Of a DNA stretch of 64,000 bases, positions 63,324 through 64,000 are shown piece after piece (the first letter of the stretch is position 1; each line of letters opens with the position of its first letter). Below the pieces are notes generated by a model. The model was given only the letters and a program-made list of their open reading frames with translations. It ran no database searches and had not been told where the DNA came from. Source of the stretch: Bifidobacterium eulemuris (lineage in GTDB: Bacteria > Actinomycetota > Actinomycetes > Actinomycetales > Bifidobacteriaceae); contig NZ_CP062938.1 in the NCBI RefSeq assembly GCF_014898155.1, forward strand, positions 2,728,001-2,792,000. The letters run 5' to 3'. The position numbers were made by a program, and so were the translations under genes.

Positions 63324-64000
63324 ATGCCAGAAGTCATTATTGTCAAGAACGAAGCCGAAGCCGGCGAGATCTACGCCCGGGCGGTGGCCGACCTCATCAA
63401 ATCCAAGCCGGACGCCGTGCTGGGCCTGGCCACCGGATCGAGCCCCCTGGCCGCCTATCAGGCGTTGGCCAAAACGGTGAAGGACGAGGCCATCGATATG
63501 AGCCGCGTGCGCGGTTTCGCGCTCGACGAGTATATCGGCCTGCCGCTGAGCCATCCGGAGTCCTACCACAGCACCATCCACCGCACGGTGGTCGAGCCGC
63601 TGGGAATGAACCCCGATCTGGTGCATGTGCCGGGCGACGTGCTGGACGGCGCGCCGCTTGAGGACGGCGACAAGCTCGCCCACGCCGGTGCCGACTACGA
63701 CGCCGCGATCGAAGCCGCCGGCGGCATCGACGTGCAGATCCTGGGCATCGGCACCGACGGCCATGTGGGATTCAACGAGCCCGGCTCGTCGCTGGCCTCC
63801 GGCACGCGCATCAAAACGCTGGTCGAGCAGACCCGCGTCGACAACGCCCGCTTCTTCGACGACGATATCGACCAGGTGCCCACGCACTGCATCACCCAGG
63901 GCATCGGCACGATCATGCGCGCCCGTCATCTGGTGCTGCTCGCGTTCGGCGCGGGCAAGGCCGAGGCCGTCGCGCAGACCTGCGAGGGCGGCGTGAGCGC
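63324..64000 (+). CDS. nagB: Glucosamine-6-phosphate deaminase (3' end cut by window edge)
   Basis: The N-terminal ~225 residues of the isomerase/deaminase that converts glucosamine 6-phosphate to fructose 6-phosphate and ammonia. LGLATGSSPLAAYQALA (phosphate loop), FALDEYIGLPLSHPESY with the catalytic Asp and LGIGTDGHVGFNEPGSSLAS with the catalytic His are present. The frame is open to the end of the window; about 45 residues are missing. ATG at 63324 has GAAAGGG upstream. It follows the GH136-like gene by 129 bases on the same strand, so read-through from that operon is possible. nagA is expected to follow. Confidence 0.96.
   Translation, partial: MPEVIIVKNEAEAGEIYARAVADLIKSKPDAVLGLATGSSPLAAYQALAKTVKDEAIDMSRVRGFALDEYIGLPLSHPESYHSTIHRTVVEPLGMNPDLVHVPGDVLDGAPLEDGDKLAHAGADYDAAIEAAGGIDVQILGIGTDGHVGFNEPGSSLASGTRIKTLVEQTRVDNARFFDDDIDQVPTHCITQGIGTIMRARHLVLLAFGAGKAEAVAQTCEGGVS

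Noticed and set aside
61233..63929. 898-codon open frame on the minus strand over the GH136-like and nagB region
   Set aside because: Antisense shadow; composition is Val/Gly/His-rich and it spans three real plus-strand genes.

Overview
The window looks like a chromosomal segment of a Bifidobacterium (high-GC Actinomycetota). The evidence is the high GC with short intergenic gaps, a divergent lexA/LysM pair followed by nrdR, a dcw (division and cell wall) cluster that stops at ftsQ without ftsZ, and a tmRNA whose tag reads AKSNRTEFALAA, the tag I associate with bifidobacteria. Further support comes from a fructokinase/ROK/nagB neighbourhood and a PriA-type hisA. Species cannot be fixed from the sequence alone.

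Layout. 1-9.5 kb: the 3' part of dnaE, a 2-hydroxyacid dehydrogenase, an aldo/keto reductase, a MacB/FtsX-type ABC exporter with very acidic Ser/Asp tracts, and two small unknown proteins. 9.6-15 kb: histidine operon hisD-hisC-hisB-(unknown)-hisH-hisA, then a convergent DUF2252 protein. 16.6-19.3 kb: a glutamine synthetase (short, GSI-alpha type) and an MFS exporter. 19.3-22 kb: an intergenic repeat and two bifidobacterial-type envelope proteins. 22.1-25.7 kb: an AT-richer accessory segment with a four-gene overlapping operon (MerR regulator with membrane and zinc-ribbon tail, PLDc_N membrane protein, ABC ATPase, ABC-2 permease) and an Abi/HEPN-like protein. 26-34 kb: hrpA, an RsmC-like methyltransferase, hflX, an L-lactate dehydrogenase with a LacI-type operator, and 76-bp direct repeats. 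34-40 kb: CDF metal exporter, lexA / LysM division inhibitor-like gene / nrdR with two SOS boxes, serA and a HelD-type helicase. 40.6-54.9 kb: the dcw cluster mraZ-rsmH-ftsL-ftsI-(degenerate murE)-murF-mraY-murD-ftsW-murG-murC-ftsQ, preceded by a clear four-repeat MraZ box. 55-57 kb: TetR/HXXEE divergent pair and tmRNA (ssrA). 57-64 kb: amino-sugar/fructose region with a PfkB kinase, two ROK regulators, a two-gene unit that I interpret as a cytoplasmic GH136-like (lacto-N-biosidase family) system, and the start of nagB.

The most interesting items are: (1) the 245-aa + 556-aa pair at 60.8-63.2 kb, whose sizes, order and Asp...(+7)...Asp motif match the chaperone-like and beta-helix subunits of GH136, but with no signal peptide and sited beside nagB; (2) a murE-position gene in the dcw cluster that has lost the ATP-binding loop; (3) the AT-rich MerR/ABC island; and (4) several well-formed cis elements (MraZ box, SOS boxes, LacI-type operator at ldh, ROK-type operator, and a glnA terminator lying inside the 5' end of the next frame). 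Family names come from recognised motifs. No database search was run.
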